Notes under the pieces: generated by a model
Databases searched by the model: none
The model's input: only the letters and a program-made list of their open reading frames with translations
Told to the model about the DNA's origin: nothing
NCBI GenBank assembly: GCA_022393335.1
Contig: JAJEKB010020892.1
Span: forward strand, 182,347-246,346
Length of the DNA stretch: 64,000 nt
Reading direction: 5' to 3'
Source of the DNA: Macrotrachela quadricornifera
Taxonomy: Eukaryota > Rotifera > Eurotatoria > Philodinida > Philodinidae
Made by a program: the position numbers and the translations under genes
Part shown: positions 35,019 to 46,815 of the stretch, in pieces
Layout: every line of letters begins with the position of its first letter
Position numbering within the stretch: the first letter of the stretch is position 1

Positions 35019-35445
35019 TTAGTCTCTGCTAAACCACTGGATTTTACTCATAAGGAACTCAAATTGCCTGCTCTGCTCTTTTAGTTGTTGGTCGAATTGA
35101 CTCTTAAAGTGTTCATATGTTACGTGACCATAGGAGTCACTTAGAGTCGGAACATGCTTATTAGCCGAGTGTACATTTGCTTGTTCTACGTCAGCTGGGT
35201 TTTTAACTACTTTAATAAACCAAGGAACTGTAAATCTTTTAATCGCCTTTATAATGACATACACCCCCACGAGCAAAACGATCGGGAATAAGAGAAGCTC
35301 CCTTCATTAGCGATGGGGCTGTAGTGCACCATAAACATGTTTTTCTATCTCTTTTGTACGATCAGCAAGCTCCTTAATGTGGCTAGTGTTAGCTAAATTG
35401 GTCATGATGTAGTTGAATTTACTATCAAAATGATTGATATTTGTG
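35019..35445 (-). pseudogene. Remnant of a single-pass membrane protein, possibly envelope-like
   Basis: One minus-strand frame is open from about 35445 to 35019 except for two adjacent stops at about 35304-35309. Upstream of the stops is a helical, coil-like segment (HIKELADRTKEIEKHVYG). Downstream is a hydrophobic span (LLLFPIVLLVGVYVIIKAI), then a basic, likely cytoplasmic tail of about 70 residues ending QWFSRD. A coil followed by a membrane anchor and tail is typical of the C-terminus of retroelement or viral fusion proteins, but I cannot name a family. The upstream part is missing, replaced by a G-run and a block shared with 3998-4050. Confidence 0.4.
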
Positions 35446-35609
35446 AAACACGATCTGAAAGAGAATGTTGAAGTGTTTAGAGGTAGAAAATTGCCCCCCC
35501 CCCCCCCACCACAGACCGCCATTGAAAGGCTCGATAACCCCGTCGCAGACCGTCATTGGCAGACTCAATGCGCTGCACCATCACAGATCGTGACCGACAC
35601 CTAAAAGTA

Positions 35610-36590
35610 CTTAGATCAGTCCAAAAGTAGTGGTGGAGGCATATCACTTTCTTATAGAAAGTTCTGATGAACTTTTTTTTCTATATAGTCTGATAGAGAA
35701 AAGAAAGCTCTATTTTTTCTGTTATTTGGTCATTATTCATCTAGAATCATAGTAATACAACTTTAATAAAAACTATTTTTATCGACATCTGGCTGATTGT
35801 TTTAGATCGTAACGTGGAGAGCATTTTGTATCCTATTTTATTATTGTTCAACACATTATATTAAAAAATTAAACTATAGTACAAAATTCAGTGTGAAAAG
35901 CTCTACAATTTACAAAATACTACTCATTTGATAGTTGTACTTTTTTGTTTTTAAAACGAGCAAAAGTCAGAATGACTAAATTTCGACGTTGCCACAGCAT
36001 GATCTCTTTTTGGTAAAAATCGTATTCATTTTTCCCCATATAATTTTCTTATTACTTAATATGTTTATTAAAAAAGCAAAATACACTACAAGATGCGGCT
36101 TGAAGAACTCTAGAATTTCACAAAGGACAACTATAAAAAGGTATTGTTGGCAAAAACGGATACAATACTAACTAAGAAAATTCTTCTTTCCATAACAATG
36201 AAATTTGATTGTTCCGAGTTTTAACCGTTTTGAAACAAAACAGTGCGAATATTAAATAAGTAGTCTCTTGTAAACTGTAGAGCTTTTCATGCTGCATTTT
36301 GTGACTTGTTTTAATTTTTTAATATAATGTGTTAAACGACGATAAAATGATTAAATGCAAAAATAAAATTCAAAAGTGCTCCATTCGTTACAATCTAAAA
36401 CAACCAGCCAGATGTCGACAAAAATAGTTTTTATTGAAGTTTTATTACTATGATTCTAGATGAATAGTGATCAAATAGCATAGGAAAACAGAGCTTTCTT
36501 TTCTCTATCAGGCTATATAGAGAAAAAGTTTCTCAGAACTTTCTATAAGAAATTGATATACCTCCACCACTACTTTTGGACTGATCTAAG
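35610..36590. mobile_element. Mariner-type foldback MITE, third copy (981 bp)
   Basis: CTTAGATCAGTCCAAAAGTA at 35610 is mirrored by TACTTTTGGACTGATCTAAG ending 36590. Pairing extends almost to the centre (about 36090), so arms are about 470 bp. The left side is preceded by TA; the right is followed by TG. The terminus resembles that of the mariner at 47637 (CTTAGGTCTGACCAAAAGTT), and subterminal blocks match the MITEs at 7589 and 29888. Confidence 0.9.
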
Positions 36591-36798
36591 TGCTACTCGA
36601 TAAGTCTTGTAAAGAAGTCTAAATCACGATTGTGGTAGTTATTTATTTGAACTCACACCTTCACTCTCAAAGTTTCATGTTTTAGACTTAAAGGAGATCT
36701 TTGATTGAGAGTGAAAATAATATAAATAAAATACAATCTCTTGTACGAAGAGGTATGAATTATTCTGTTTTTCCATTTCTGTGCTCTGCTTCAAGCAG

Positions 36799-38136
36799 AT
36801 GCCTGCGATGCCAATCGCGAATTCAGCGAAGCTTTATGTCTGCATCAACAGATTAATGCACAATATTTACTCAAGTGGACCTGCGTTCTTTTTCAACTAC
36901 ACTATGTTAAATATCTGAATGAAGGCTATAGCCAAGCTCTGCATAGCTTAAACGAACACAGCAGATAGATCCTCTACTCTTGAAACACATTCATACGGTA
37001 GCCTTCCTTATCTACACCGAATTCAAAGACAATTCACTGAAGAAGTACGAGGAATCGAATAGAACAGCCAAAGTATCCTTTATCGTTTGCTTTTAGGTTA
37101 ATCAACCATTGGATGTCATTGAGTGATCATCATTCAGAAACTTGGATTGCCATGGGTTATTATTGGTTGAAGAAAATGAATAAACCCCTTCGATCAGTAT
37201 ACTTAGCACAGAAAGCTTTTGTTCTGGACAACTACAAGATTCGGGCATTGCTACTCAAAGGACTCGTTCTTTTCAAGTTGAAGCGTTTTAGTGATTCATT
37301 CGTTCATTACAAAGAAGCATGCAGTAAGATTACTTCCCTGCTGCTTCGAATGGTACAAAGGTGCTGTGGACGGATGCTTGTCATCAAGCCGTGTGAGTGA
37401 CGCAGGTATTTTCTGATTAATCGAGAGTCAGACAATTGTAATGCAGATGTTTCTCCTCGATAGACATGTTCATTATCAATGCTGTTCGCACGAATCTGAA
37501 GGAGAACGTGCGTGTTTTTACTCTGTGCGAACAAGTTTTTGGGAAAGAAGTCTCATCCTTGGATAAGACACGTGGCTATTTCAAAAAAGTAATCGGCTTT
37601 AATCCAAAATACACCGATATGGTCATTACACTCGTCGATATCTACAATTAACTGAAGCAAAAACAGAAAAGTATCGAACTATCAGTGTCGATCATTTGGT
37701 TTGTGGCTGGTCCACTACAATCAATGGAGTTTTTCTTGTGTAGACTGAAAGAACATATTCAGACGAACAATAATCCATGCATACATGATCTACTCATTGA
37801 AACGCCAATGAAATCAAAAAGCAACGATGAGATGTTGCAAGTGGTTCGCAATTTTCCGTAGATATGTATGCTTTCATCAGTCGGCTTGCTGAACTTTTAA
37901 TTCTTATAGAACATGTCATTTTGAACGGCTCGAACGTGAAATGAATGACGATTCCAGTTTGGATGGCGGACGATTCAATACGAGCACGATAGGCGATCTC
38001 GATCGAATGGTGGGTACTTTTCTCATTATTGCTGTGATCAGCATTCTTTACCACCATTGATACCTTTCACTCCTGCTTCTAGACCAACGATGTAATGAAT
38101 TATTCGGGTGAGCATTATAGTGATGATGATCTGTAG
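36799..38136 (+). pseudogene. APC7-like TPR gene (anaphase-promoting complex subunit 7), decayed
   Basis: APC7 is a tetratricopeptide-repeat subunit of the cell-cycle ubiquitin ligase. Pieces in the expected order are visible: DACDANREFSEALCLHQQIN with YSQALHSLNEHS, then a stop; QQIDPLLLKHIHTVAF; ETWIAMGYYWLKKMNKP with AQKAFVLDNYKIRALLLKG; a frameshift into RFEWYKGAVDGCLSSSRVSD; DKTRGYFKKVIGFNP; LKEHIQTNNNPCIHDLL; and a RLEREMNDD segment. The last piece, after an acceptor at about 38082, ends in stop 38134-38136. There are at least three stops or frame changes. The 'alanine-rich helix pair' pattern fits TPR. Assignment to APC7 is from family recognition; a general TPR gene is the alternative. 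Confidence 0.68.
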
Positions 38137-38493
38137 GCAGTGCCTATGCTATTTTTTCTGATATTTGTCTTTTCTGCAGTCGGTCAAAACAAAAGTTGTC
38201 AACTCTATTTTGTCCTCATTGATGTAATAAAACACAGCACACCGTAGGGATGCGAACGAGCAAGCAAACGTCTATTTGAAGAGAACAGGAAAAATTTGCA
38301 TTTTTCAGTCATTTTTTCCACGTGAGAAAGATATGATGACTCTATCGATGACGAAGAAAAGATAATAGATGTTGGCTTATTCCTCTTGACCATCGTGAAT
38401 AAATAAATATGTAATTACATGTAAAGCAGAGTCTGTTAGATATCACATGCGCTTTTCGAATACAACTGCTTCTTTTCGTAGAGAACAGTAACG

Positions 38494-41196
38494 ATGGATG
38501 AAAGAGAAATTTACATAACTGACGACAAGAACGAACTAGAGCCGACACAGTCCAATGACGCAACTTCAAGTAAGCACAAACCCCCAAGAGCTAGAGATAA
38601 AGGCAGACAGATAAAGATTATTTGATACGTTCAGATGAGATTGTACTCTTACCAATATTTTAGCTGCAAAAATGCGGACCCTGTGGGAGGTCGTTCGAAG
38701 CCACATACGGAGCGCGTCGACTCCATTCGCACAAAGAGCATCAGAAACCAGACTGCGACGCTCGTTTCGCTGCTCTATACACTGTAAGAAACCTCTTCCT
38801 GAAGTATAAAAGGGTATTCCAGAAGTTTTTAAGTTTCTTAAAAATATATTATCCTCGCATCTTATAAAAGCAAATTCTTTGAAACTTTGAGATATTATTA
38901 TAAATACTTAGTTTTAAATAACTACAAAGTTTTAGATCTATAGCTTTTACTATCGATGAGAACCAGTAACAACATTATCATGTACTATTTTTTCAATTTT
39001 CCTTTATTGTGAATCTGCCAAAGTGTCTATATCGCGGCTTAGGTAGATGATAAAATCTTTAATGTTTCTTTAAAAGGTGTGGCATGAAGAGCTCTCCAAA
39101 ATTTGTGATAGCAAATCCATTCTTACTTGTGTTAATAGTTTTTAGCAAACTCAAAATGACAAAACCTACATAATAGTGCGACTTCTCACCATACTGTACA
39201 TAGTAAAGAAATGTTTGAAAGTCTTTTTCGTTTTCAATAGGAATTTGTTGATGCAGCTTTTGTAAAGCTTTCGGTGGCGCAGTTTTTGAAAAACAAAACA
39301 AAATTTTACCGTTGTCTCAAGCTTAAACACATGGAAACCAAAAAAGTTTTCCAAATTTTTCTATTACGCACAATATGGTGAGAAGTCGCACTATTATGTA
39401 GGTTTTGTCATTTTGAGTATGGTAAAAACTATTAACACAAGTAAGAATGGATTTGCTATCACAATTTTTGGAGAGCTCTTCATGCCACACCTTTTAAAGA
39501 AACATTAAAGATTTTATCATCTACCTAAGCCGCGATATAGACACTTTGGCAGATTCACAATAAAGGAAAATTGAAAAAATAGTACATGATAATGTTGTTA
39601 CTGGTTCTCATCGATAGTAAAAGCTATAGATCTAAAACTTTGTAGTTATTTGATACTAAGCATTTATAATAATCTCTCAAAGTTTCAAAGAGTGCTTTCA
39701 TAAGATGCGAAGGCAATGTATTTTAAAAAAAGCTTCAGAACTTCTGGAATACATTGTATGCATCATTTTGTGCGTTTTCAGCGAAAGAAGATTCGAAGTC
39801 GACCGTCCTTGACACAGTCAGAAGCACGACACCAGAGCACAATGATAAAGCAACGATACTTTTTGCACCCACGAGTGCTGCATCGACTGCTGATTTTGAC
39901 TGGTTTGGGACAAGTCGGAGGATAGCCGATGTGAAATATCCTCCGTGCGTCGTGATAGGTGACAATAGAGTGAAAAATCCGTTTCAAACTCTCACTCAAT
40001 ATCGGAATGTTATTGGGCAACAAAAGACCATAGATTTCATCAAAGAACCGTTCACTCCCTGTGTCGACAATACAGAAACAATGGTCGTTCTTTTTCATAA
40101 CATGGTCAAGTCTTTAGGTCATAACATGATATTTGGAACTCGTCTATCTACTGAAAGCGACAGCGCCCTGTACAAAGCCTTTGGTTTAGTCGGTGCTGAA
40201 TCTTTTTTCTCTACAATCAAGCACCGACAACCATCGCTCAGTGCCAAATTTACTTTTACGCTCGACATGTCGTACGCAGAAATGGCTGCGAGCGACAATT
40301 CGAAAAAACAATTTGTGTTAACATTCGTGAATGAGATTGCCACCACCCTCGAATGTCCATCTGAGTATGTGCGGGTCTGTAGCATAGATAGTGGATCAAT
40401 CAAGATTGCGTTTTGTATCAATGCCTTCGACCAGAAAAGAACTGAAGAACTTGCTGATAACTTACGACAGCAAGCCAAAAGAGGTTCTAGTAATTTGGCT
40501 CATCATACGGTTCTACGTCACACTCGTCGGCAAGATTATCACTATGAGATGATTTCTCTCCCATTTCATTTGCTTATTACTTCTGACGATTTACAACCTG
40601 AATTCAACCGTGATTATCGAAATTGGCCCCATGGCGCTGCGATTGAACAGCGAGGAAATATGGATTACTTTTTGCCAGTTGGATGGTATCGACATGCCTT
40701 GAACGTTTGGAAAAAGTATGGTACCGAGCAAACCTCCTGGCTTGACATGTGTGGTGATAAGCACGATTGGCCAGTCGCTTATCATGGTACACAACGTACT
40801 GCAGTGAGAGGAATCATCGATCGAGAATTGCAACCAGGCAATCGGGACGTATATCGAGACGAAGCTGTCACTCTTCGTGCTGAAACGGCCGATGTTGACG
40901 GGATTTATTTAGCAACCCACTGCAGTGGTTTTGGTAGTGCCGAAGAGTTTGCCCCTGTATTCACTTTGCCGAACACCGAAGAAGATCGACTGACAATGCA
41001 GGGTTTTCAAGTTGTTTTGCAGTGTCGTATCAAACCTGGATCATTTACGGAACATGCAAGACCAGAACAGACTAATCTCAAGTGGCTTCGAGTGTTTGAG
41101 AAAGATGCTGCCCGACCCTATGGCATTTTGTTACGTAAAGTTGAAGGTTCTATTGAGTCATCACGCTCACATGAACTGAACAAAAAGTGCGTCTAG
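38494..41196 (+). CDS. PARP-like (ART-fold) domain protein, three-exon model
   Basis: Model: exon 1 38494-38569, exon 2 38664-38783, exon 3 39782-41196. All junctions are GT-AG and the summed length keeps one frame (536 aa). Exon 3 is solid: it contains a middle domain (FTLDMSYAEMAAS, SIDSGSIKIAF) and a C-terminal domain with LPVGWYRHALNV, WPVAYHGTQRTAV, DGIYLATHCSGF, VVLQCRIKPGSF and RPYGILLRK. The YHGT His and GIY Tyr suggest an ADP-ribosyltransferase fold; I did not identify the third catalytic residue. The 998-bp second intron contains a foldback element. Exon 2 in another frame encodes a C2H2-like finger, so the 5' model is uncertain. AATAAA follows at about 41226. Confidence 0.62.
38814..39752. 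mobile_element. Foldback MITE inside intron 2 of the PARP-like gene
   Basis: GTATTCCAGAAG at 38814 is mirrored by CTTCTGGAATAC ending 39752. Pairing continues through GAAACTTTGAGA, TAGATCTATAGCTTTTACTA and TTAGGTAGATGATAAAATC to about 39190 and 39375. The central region is short. It resembles the element at 4800-5752 in its inner arms. It ends only about 29 bp before the exon 3 acceptor (TTTTCAG, 39775-39781). Confidence 0.9.
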
Positions 41197-43080
41197 AGAG
41201 AGCATTCCTTGCTCTACTTGCAGTGAAATAAAATGTTTTAACTTTTCTCCGTTTCCTAATTACGGAAGGGAACTCGCATGAAGTCTCACTATGCGTCCCT
41301 GATTGAATGAGTCTGGAAAACCGATGGAGCACAGATTTCAAAGGAAATGACCGATGGCATAAATAGTATACTGGATCATATGTTGTCCATCAGAACCGTA
41401 GAAATGTGACGAAGCGATGGGGAAATCAGGTATATTGAGTTCGGCTGCTTGATTGAGTTGGTGGTTTCGTTTTGGCTTCGAATAGAAGAGAGATGCTAAA
41501 TCTCTTTGATTCCACAGTATTGGGTATTACCAAAAAACGCTAAAACTCACTATAACCCACTTGAATCTCCATTGAGGGTGAGGGGTGGAGTGAGTAAAGC
41601 TATCATGACTGGTTTCGACCTTGCCAAATGGTCTTAAAAAGTGTCTTAAGACTCCCCCCTCTAAAAACTCATTTTACGTCAAAAACAGATTTTTGAAAAA
41701 ACTATACAGAGATGTTTCCTAATGATTCTGCTTTAAATATTCACTAAGAAAACTTTCAGTTTCGAAAGGTTTCAAAGAGAACTACTTAAAGTTTCTCAAA
41801 TTTCCTATAGTAACATTCATAGACGACATTAGATAAAAACTGAAAGAAATCATAGATATTGCCACCATCTGTTAGCTGTATGTGGCGATAGAGATGTAGA
41901 CCCATCTATCTTGATTAGTTCCAGTGATGGATATACGATATCACCATAAGTGTTGCTAACATCTAACGATAGATCGATAATATGTAGAAAAAAAGTTTTT
42001 GCGTTTTTCACGAAACTAGTTTTTGGCAAAATTGAGAAACTCCGAACAATTTTTTTTTTCACTACAGTTCGTTCGATCGAACTGCAGCTTTTTTTTATTC
42101 GATAGATTGATGAATTCCCTTCGGATGAGAAAAATGGAAATTTTATGTCACCCTTAGCATTGAATAAATCAACGATCTGCCAGAAAATCATAACTAGAAT
42201 TTTCAAAACTTCAAAGCTTCGAGAGTCGCAAAGATGGAACAAAGCAAAAATATTAAAAAACCCTTTCCCTCATCTAACGCAGCAAGAATTTCTCTTTTTT
42301 TAATGAGGCCAAGCCGGACGCTGTAGTTTGAAGTATACTGAAAAATTTTCTGTTCCTGCGAAAGCCACATTTTGCTCCTTAATTCCTCAATACCTTGCGA
42401 ACAGTAAGGACTAGAGCCTTGATGTTTTTCTTTATAATTGTACAACCATGGGCCAAACATACGTACAAAGTTTTGTAAAAATCCGGTACACTATAACGAA
42501 AATCAATTTTGGAGGATGGAGGGGGAAGCCTTAGCAGATATGTGACTAACTTGGATCATCGCTATTCCACTCTGATCATTTTCCTTCAGTTTTATCATTT
42601 TGTCTTTCCGATTCCTATCCCAAATATAATAAAGCAATCACAGTCAACGAGACTGGTCGGAGTTCTCGTCCTCCTTTCGGATGAATAATTCCTCATCATT
42701 CATCTTTGTTCTCTTCGATATCGAATGACTCAGCCATTTTATCCTGCATTCTCTATCCTTCAAGATGTTCCCATCAGTTCAGTCGATGCAATCTAACTTC
42801 TATTCACTTGTTTTTCATTGATTTCTTTGTAAATCCTTCGAACGACTGGAATAGAGTCAAAACCAATTGAAGAGATCCGTAGCGGGATAGAAACTAGTCT
42901 TGGCATTGCTAAACTGACCCTCTATCTTCGCAAGTAGCGCTTTGATTGAACGCATTAGTGGTTAGGATAGCGACTATGATTGCATAATAGAAAAAGTTTA
43001 ATTTTTGCCTGGTATTTTTCGTATTTCCATCGATGAATGAAGAATTAATTCATTTGGTATGTTGATTTTTGAACATCAAT
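41197..43080. other. Intergenic stretch, no supported gene
   Basis: The minus-strand frame 41850-42242 (130 codons) has no recognisable pattern. A short plus-strand run near 42726-42790 (MTQPFYPAFSILQDVP) could be an exon relic but is too small to support. Confidence 0.4.
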
Positions 43081-43083
43081 AAT

Positions 43084-43401
43084 CTACAATGATCGTTGCT
43101 TATATGTAGGCTCCGTACAAGATCCAATGGGTTCCAACTTAGGTAGCGCTAATAACAATTCTTTATCAGGAAGTAAACATCCGATAGATGGCAAATTTTC
43201 TATAAACGATGCTTCCCGTCGATACTTTGGCAAGTCTTCTTCTGGATAATAGACATATCGGTAGTTTTCAATATCGTTTTTTGAGTTATTCAGTAGCAAA
43301 ACTTTTTCCAAAGAATCAAAAATTAATTGATTACTTCCGTGTGAAATCATCATAGAAATATTAGTTACATTATAATTCAGAAAAAAAACTGTAAACAACA
43401 T
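43084..43401 (-). CDS. Hypothetical 105-aa protein
   Basis: An open frame just downstream of, and on the same strand as, the LamG gene, about 48 bp from its stop. It starts with a hydrophobic stretch (MLFTVFFLNY), then mixed polar sequence containing YRYVYYPEEDLPKYRREAS. Composition looks protein-like, but there is no known motif, no splice signal and no second copy. It could be a real small secreted protein, a lost exon of the neighbour, or chance. Confidence 0.3.
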   Translation of the reverse strand: MLFTVFFLNYNVTNISMMISHGSNQLIFDSLEKVLLLNNSKNDIENYRYVYYPEEDLPKYRREASFIENLPSIGCLLPDKELLLALPKLEPIGSCTEPTYKQRSL

Positions 43402-43449
43402 GCCTAATCAGTAAAATAAACTAGATTTTCTCTATAGAAATTTTCAAAA

Positions 43450-46045
43450 TCAACTATAACTATACAACGTGCACACATCATCACTCGTTAATTCACGACT
43501 AAATATGTTTACACTGTCCATATTGCCTGGATAGGGATATGGACCGGTGATCATTCCTGCCGCACAACTACCGGTTCCTAATGTAATTATGTTGATCAAA
43601 GAACCACTAGCCCAACGTGTGGCAGCAATAGTTGAACCAACTCGAATATTATCGATATACAAACGAAGTCCATTTGTAGAACTCCAGGTCATTACAATGT
43701 GAGACCAGTAGGAAATAGGCAACAGGGTAGAAGTCAAAACTGTTCGATACGTTCCTGCACTGATTTCAACTTGTGCTATGAGCGAGCCATTCGACGAAAA
43801 AGCTAAGATGGGAACACATGAAGTTGAAGTAGATATTTGTAAAAGTACACCAGAGAGCGTTTGAGGAAGAAGCCAAAGAGAGATAGAAAATGCTTGATTG
43901 GCAATACCAACAGCAGCAAAACCAAATGCTTGCATGAATGAAGTAGTTGAACCAGTGAAGGAAATGCATTGAGAAGAATGTCCATTTACAATGGTGTAAT
44001 CGGATGCATTCGATGTGACAAAATTTGGACCTGAGTCAGCCAATGGCGTTAGAGAAACATCAAAAGTGAAGCGAGCAGCTAAAGTAGCAATCTCTAGAAT
44101 CTCGCAAGCCGATTTTGCTCGACCACTAATACTTAGTTGATCCATATAACCCTAAAAAAATTAAAGTTTTCATTGCAATGATCAAAATCATAAATTCTAT
44201 ACCTGATAATAATTGTTTGATGATGCTCCATTATAACCAGGACTATTACCAATATAGAATGGATTAGTTGCGGTAAGTAATGGATTAGCTGCTGTTCTAA
44301 TAGTTGATTCTAATACACCATTGCGATAGATTGATTGTTTCATGGTAGTTTTGTCGAAAACGAACGCTTCATGGGCCCACTGATTTTGTGACACAGTAGC
44401 AGTACCGGTGACATCATCCCCGTAGAAACCAAAATGGAAGTTTGCGATCGTACTAGATACAGCATGACGAAGAACAATGTGTAAACATGGATTAGTACCC
44501 ACTGTAGTTGGACAAATGCCTACAATTGTATTGTCACCTGTACCAGGAAATCCTGTTGGATAGAACCATCCATCGACAGTAAAAGTGCGATTAGCAAGTG
44601 GAATGTAAGTAGTAGAAAGTCGTTGATTCGAACTAGCACTGAAAGAGACAGCTTGGCCAACAAAGCCTTGAACAAATGTAGGAGAATTTGCTGAAGGTGT
44701 GGCATTGTAAACATTGATTTGATCGACAAATGATCCTTCAAATTGCCATCGAGCAAGCTGATTCGCAAATGTAATCCAAGTTTGATTCAAGCACGATGCG
44801 TTGCAATAAGGTGGTGTGAAAGTACTGGTAGTGGCTAGAAAAGAAAGATTTTTTTTTAATCAATACATATTTCATGATAAGCTCACTTGTAGTAGATATG
44901 GTAGTATTAGCCTTTGTCGTAAGTGAAATTGATGTCAGACTTGATGTTATCGATGTAGAAGTTTCAGTACTTATTGCAACTGTGCTGATAATGCTTGATG
45001 TATCAGTGCTTGTTTCGGTGGTCATAGTATTGGATGAAACAGATGTATTTGTTTGTGTCATCGTCACGATCGTAGTCGAAAGTACTGGGAGAAAAAAATT
45101 GAATCAAATTTAATTAGTCAATATTTAAAATACGTGATTCTTACCTGTCGTCGTTGTTGAATCTATACGATGAGGCACAATCAGTAGAGACAATAATAGA
45201 GCTGCGAGACCTGTCAGAACGAGTAATGTAGCAACACAACAGCAGAACATGCAGAACGGTGACCATAAGATGCCACATCTACAGAAATAACTCATCATTA
45301 GGCATCTCTAATGATATCATTTACCTTCGTCGGTATTGAAGTTTTTCTTTCTTTTTGTTCATAGGCTGATGAAGATAATTCCTATTCAATCCCTGAGAAA
45401 AATTTACAATGAAAAGTTTTTCTAATATTCTTATTTACAGAAAACAATCTTTTCAAACGTAGTGGTTCCACATAACTTCCTCGTTGTAAATGGATTTCAG
45501 CAAGTGATCGATTTGTATCTCTAGTGCGATGAGTCACATTTGATTTGTTGCTTGATCCTATCGACTTGTTCTAAACAAATAAATGAAAAATTAGAAAAAT
45601 CAAAATATATGATTACCATTGAAAGAAATGAATGCCGTTGCACTCGTGTGATATAAATCGAATCCCGTAATGGATTTGACATCTGCAACATATATATACT
45701 AGTCCATACGCTGACATAAAAAACATTGAATCTTACATTTGATTTACTATCGTTTGTTGGTATTGCTGCAGTCAATTTTGGTAGTCCTGCACTTGTTGTA
45801 TGGACGGTTCGAATGAGTCTACCATTGATATTATCAATTGTTAAAAATGAAAACCGATGCGAATTTGATCGTGGCTAAAAAAAAATAAGCACTATATGAT
45901 AAATAAATATTGATGTGTCTAAATTCACTTTGGGATTCATTGAAATGGATGCTATTGTTGGTGTCACTATTTTGTTTTGATCATGCAAATCATAGGTAGA
46001 ATGCTTTTGTTGAATAGAAGAAGGGGTTGTCTTGCTATCTTCCAT
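43450..46045 (-). CDS. Type II membrane protein with Ser/Thr stalk and two LamG-like domains
   Basis: Nine exons on the minus strand: 45926-46045, 45737-45874, 45617-45682, 45439-45570, 45325-45392, 45145-45278, 44887-45084, 44203-44834, 43450-44151. All eight introns are GT-AG, 45-62 nt, and phases agree, giving 729 aa from ATG 46043-46045 to TGA 43450-43452. About 175 polar, presumably cytosolic residues precede one membrane span (CCCVATLLVLTGLAALLLSL). A Thr/Ser-rich stalk follows (exon 7), then two concanavalin-like LamG domains (first with ARWQFEGSF and WFYPTGFPGTGD; second with FSISLWLLPQTLSGV and LRLYIDNIRVG). These suggest carbohydrate or protein binding at the cell surface. No breaks are seen. 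Exon 1 could start earlier, but this ATG fits best. Confidence 0.85.
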
Positions 46046-46815
46046 CTTACTTACAAGTGAATTGAACTGGAATGATTCTGCGATGGTAGGATAATATAAT
46101 AGTAGAAAGTCAATTATTCGAATCGAGCACTTGAAAGTTTTGATGATGCCTTCGATGTGCATATTAATTATTATTTCATCAATAGAAATGGCATATCATA
46201 AGTGGACGGATTTCATACGAAGAGAACGTTTGTTTTAAATATACCTGCCTAGAACTCGAACCCGAACGTTCGAGTTCGGTCGAAAAAGAAAAGAAAGAAG
46301 CATACAGCTAATGCAACAAACACTATTGATGTTGAAGACCGACTAAGTCAATCTTTATGTATGTTTACAATAATCTACCAAAGTTTCAAAGACATGCATT
46401 TGGTAACTATTTCATAATTGCCAAGACATTCTTTTGAACAATCATTCCCGGTTATTTTCGTTGCCTATGAAAGCTACAAAATGAATTACAGAAACAAATT
46501 CCTGATGTGAGCGCTATTTTGAAAAAAAAAGATTTGAGACTTCATAAAATTGTCCTTTCGTAAAAATAACCAACGAAGAATAATATTCATTTTTTTTATT
46601 TTTGCAAACATTCCAGGCAGGGATAAAAATGGTGTTAAAATGCTTAAAAATATACATAATTATAATGATGTAAAACTGTCATAAAAAACGCCCTAAAATG
46701 ATTTTCATGAAAGCATTAAAATGATTATATCTGAATAGTAAAAATGGTTACAAATGATAACAAAATAATGATAGCAACACATATTATTTTTTGGCATTAT
46801 TTGTAACCTTGCGCC
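46046..46815. other. Upstream region of the LamG gene
   Basis: It contains a near-palindrome CGAACCCGAACGTTCGAGTT around 46258-46282, of unknown role. No other gene is supported. Confidence 0.45.

Noticed and set aside
41850..42460. Minus-strand ORFs of 130 and 85 codons
   Set aside because: No protein-like pattern, splice signal or similarity that I can name; both are likely chance.
44874..45113. Plus-strand hydrophobic ORF
   Set aside because: It is the antisense of the Thr/Ser stalk exon of the LamG gene.
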